Shown here: piece by piece, positions 63,255 to 64,000 of the stretch
Layout of the letters: each line of letters opens with the position of its first letter
Position numbering within the stretch: position 1 is the first letter of the stretch
From: Lachnospiraceae bacterium
GTDB taxonomy: Bacteria; Bacillota; Clostridia; Lachnospirales; Lachnospiraceae
Assembly: GCA_009774235.1 (NCBI GenBank)
Contig: VSNJ01000003.1
Coordinates: 1 to 64,000, forward strand
Direction: 5' to 3'
DNA: 64,000 bases
Notes under the pieces: generated by a model
What the model saw: only the letters and a program-made list of their open reading frames with translations
Told to the model about the DNA's origin: nothing
The model's database searches: none
Made by a program: the position numbers and the translations under genes

Positions 63255-64000
63255 ATGGAAAAAGACTATATTGTAAGGGCAACGGCAGCAGGACAGCAGT
63301 TACGTGCATTTGCAATTACAAGCAGGAATATTACGGAAAAAGCAAGGAGTATACACAATACAAGTCCTGTTGCAACTGCTGCTTTAGGCAGGCTGCTTAC
63401 GGCAGCGAGTATGATGGGAAGCATGATGAAAGGTGAAAAGGATGTACTTACCCTGCAGATAGAATGTGGAGGGCCTATAGGAGGATTAATGGTAACATCT
63501 GGTTCTGATGGCAATGTAAAAGGATATGTAAATAATCCTGGAATACTGCTTCCACCTAATCCTCAAGGTAAGCTGGATGTAGCAGGTGCGCTTGGTCCGG
63601 GATTTTTAAATGTAATACGGGACACAGGTTTAAAGGAGCCCTATAATGGGCAGACACATCTTGTTTCTGGAGAGATTGCCGAGGATTTGACATATTATTA
63701 TGCTACATCTGAACAAGTACCTTCGTCAGTTGGGCTTGGTGTTTTGATGGATAAGGATAATACTGTTAAACAGGCAGGCGGGTTTATAATACAAGTTATG
63801 CCAGATGCAGATGATGAAGTTATAGACAGGCTTGAGAAATCAATAAACAGTATAAAATCTGTAACAGATATGCTTGAAAATGGTATGGGTCCAGAAGATA
63901 TACTAGAATATATTATAAAGGATGGAAGCGTAGAAATCTTAGAAAAAATACCAGTACAGTATTATTGTAACTGCTCAAAAGACAGGGTATCCAGGGTAAT
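63255..64000 (+). CDS. hslO: Hsp33 redox chaperone (3' end outside the window)
   Basis: 248 codons visible. Hsp33 signatures: MEKDYIVRATAAGQQLRAFA, SPVATAALGRLLTAASMMGS, GGPIGGLMVTSGSDGNVKGY, NPQGKLDVAGALGPG, LVSGEIAEDLTYYYATSEQ, and the first zinc-site cysteines (YYCNCSKDR). The C-terminal CxxC pair lies beyond base 64000. Hsp33 holds unfolding proteins during oxidative stress when its four cysteines lose zinc. GGAGG lies ~14 bases before the ATG. Confidence 0.95.
   Translation, partial: MEKDYIVRATAAGQQLRAFAITSRNITEKARSIHNTSPVATAALGRLLTAASMMGSMMKGEKDVLTLQIECGGPIGGLMVTSGSDGNVKGYVNNPGILLPPNPQGKLDVAGALGPGFLNVIRDTGLKEPYNGQTHLVSGEIAEDLTYYYATSEQVPSSVGLGVLMDKDNTVKQAGGFIIQVMPDADDEVIDRLEKSINSIKSVTDMLENGMGPEDILEYIIKDGSVEILEKIPVQYYCNCSKDRVSRV

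Noticed and set aside
1..64000. CRISPR array, tRNA or rRNA genes
   Set aside because: No regularly spaced direct repeats were seen, and no tRNA cloverleaf or rRNA sequence was recognised by eye.

Overview
The window is low-GC DNA with Firmicutes-style GGAGG ribosome sites. An S-box riboswitch precedes metK. Housekeeping genes (uvrA, cca, hslO, yfbR) alternate with accessory genes of the kind common in gut Clostridia. It looks like a Lachnospiraceae-type chromosome, though no rRNA or marker gene fixes the genus. The first ~66 bases look like a sequencing adaptor rather than genome, so the first gene is truncated by the contig end.

Layout. 0-4 kb: a truncated beta-propeller-like gene, an OGG-type DNA glycosylase, an XRE regulator and an MBL-fold hydrolase. 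4-13 kb: an AT-rich accessory island with hicAB, an HNH nuclease with a membrane anchor, two paralogous 189-aa membrane proteins, secreted proteins and an IS982-family element. Five or more genes there are broken (DUF5067, YjcQ, an HExxH protein, an Ig-like surface protein split by the IS, a membrane protein). 13-25 kb: a MerR regulator, a VTC polyphosphate polymerase with DUF4956 partner, an ABC-2 exporter with two permeases coupled to a histidine kinase and NarL-type regulator (linearmycin-resistance-like layout), an EamA transporter, and a secreted M13 metallopeptidase with Ig-like domains.

25-41 kb: a compact BcgI-like restriction-modification pair; an ABC-F ribosome-protection gene behind a promoter, a three-codon upstream ORF and a mutually exclusive antiterminator/terminator; a minus-strand LytTR regulator, sensor kinase and two ABC exporter half-subunits; a GNAT pseudogene; an XRE-GyrI regulator overlapping a zinc-ribbon gene; and a GNAT-methyltransferase fusion preceded by a promoter, a 20-codon leader peptide and two terminators. 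41-53 kb is mainly core: SAM riboswitch-metK, cca, a GH13 enzyme, an ABC permease/ATPase pair, uvrA and yfbR.

53-62 kb is the most unusual part: an antitoxin with a decapitated toxin, a fragment resembling the Avd helical-bundle accessory protein of diversity-generating retroelements (DGRs), and four tandem copies (three long, one collapsed) of a secreted DUF6273 protein family whose C-terminal lectin-like segment is the usual DGR target. An Eco47II-like type II R-M system (methyltransferase intact, nuclease frameshifted) and a frameshifted LRR gene sit inside this array. No reverse transcriptase is visible, so this reads as a DGR target cluster that is a relic or is served in trans. 62-64 kb holds a SAM methyltransferase and the start of hslO.

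Two families of short repeats recur across the window: a ~100-bp palindromic element (3.9, 53.1 and 62.1 kb) and a ~170-bp MITE-like element with inverted ends (28.0 and 41.3 kb, with a solo end at 2.6 kb). Domain names are read from motifs by eye; no database search was run.
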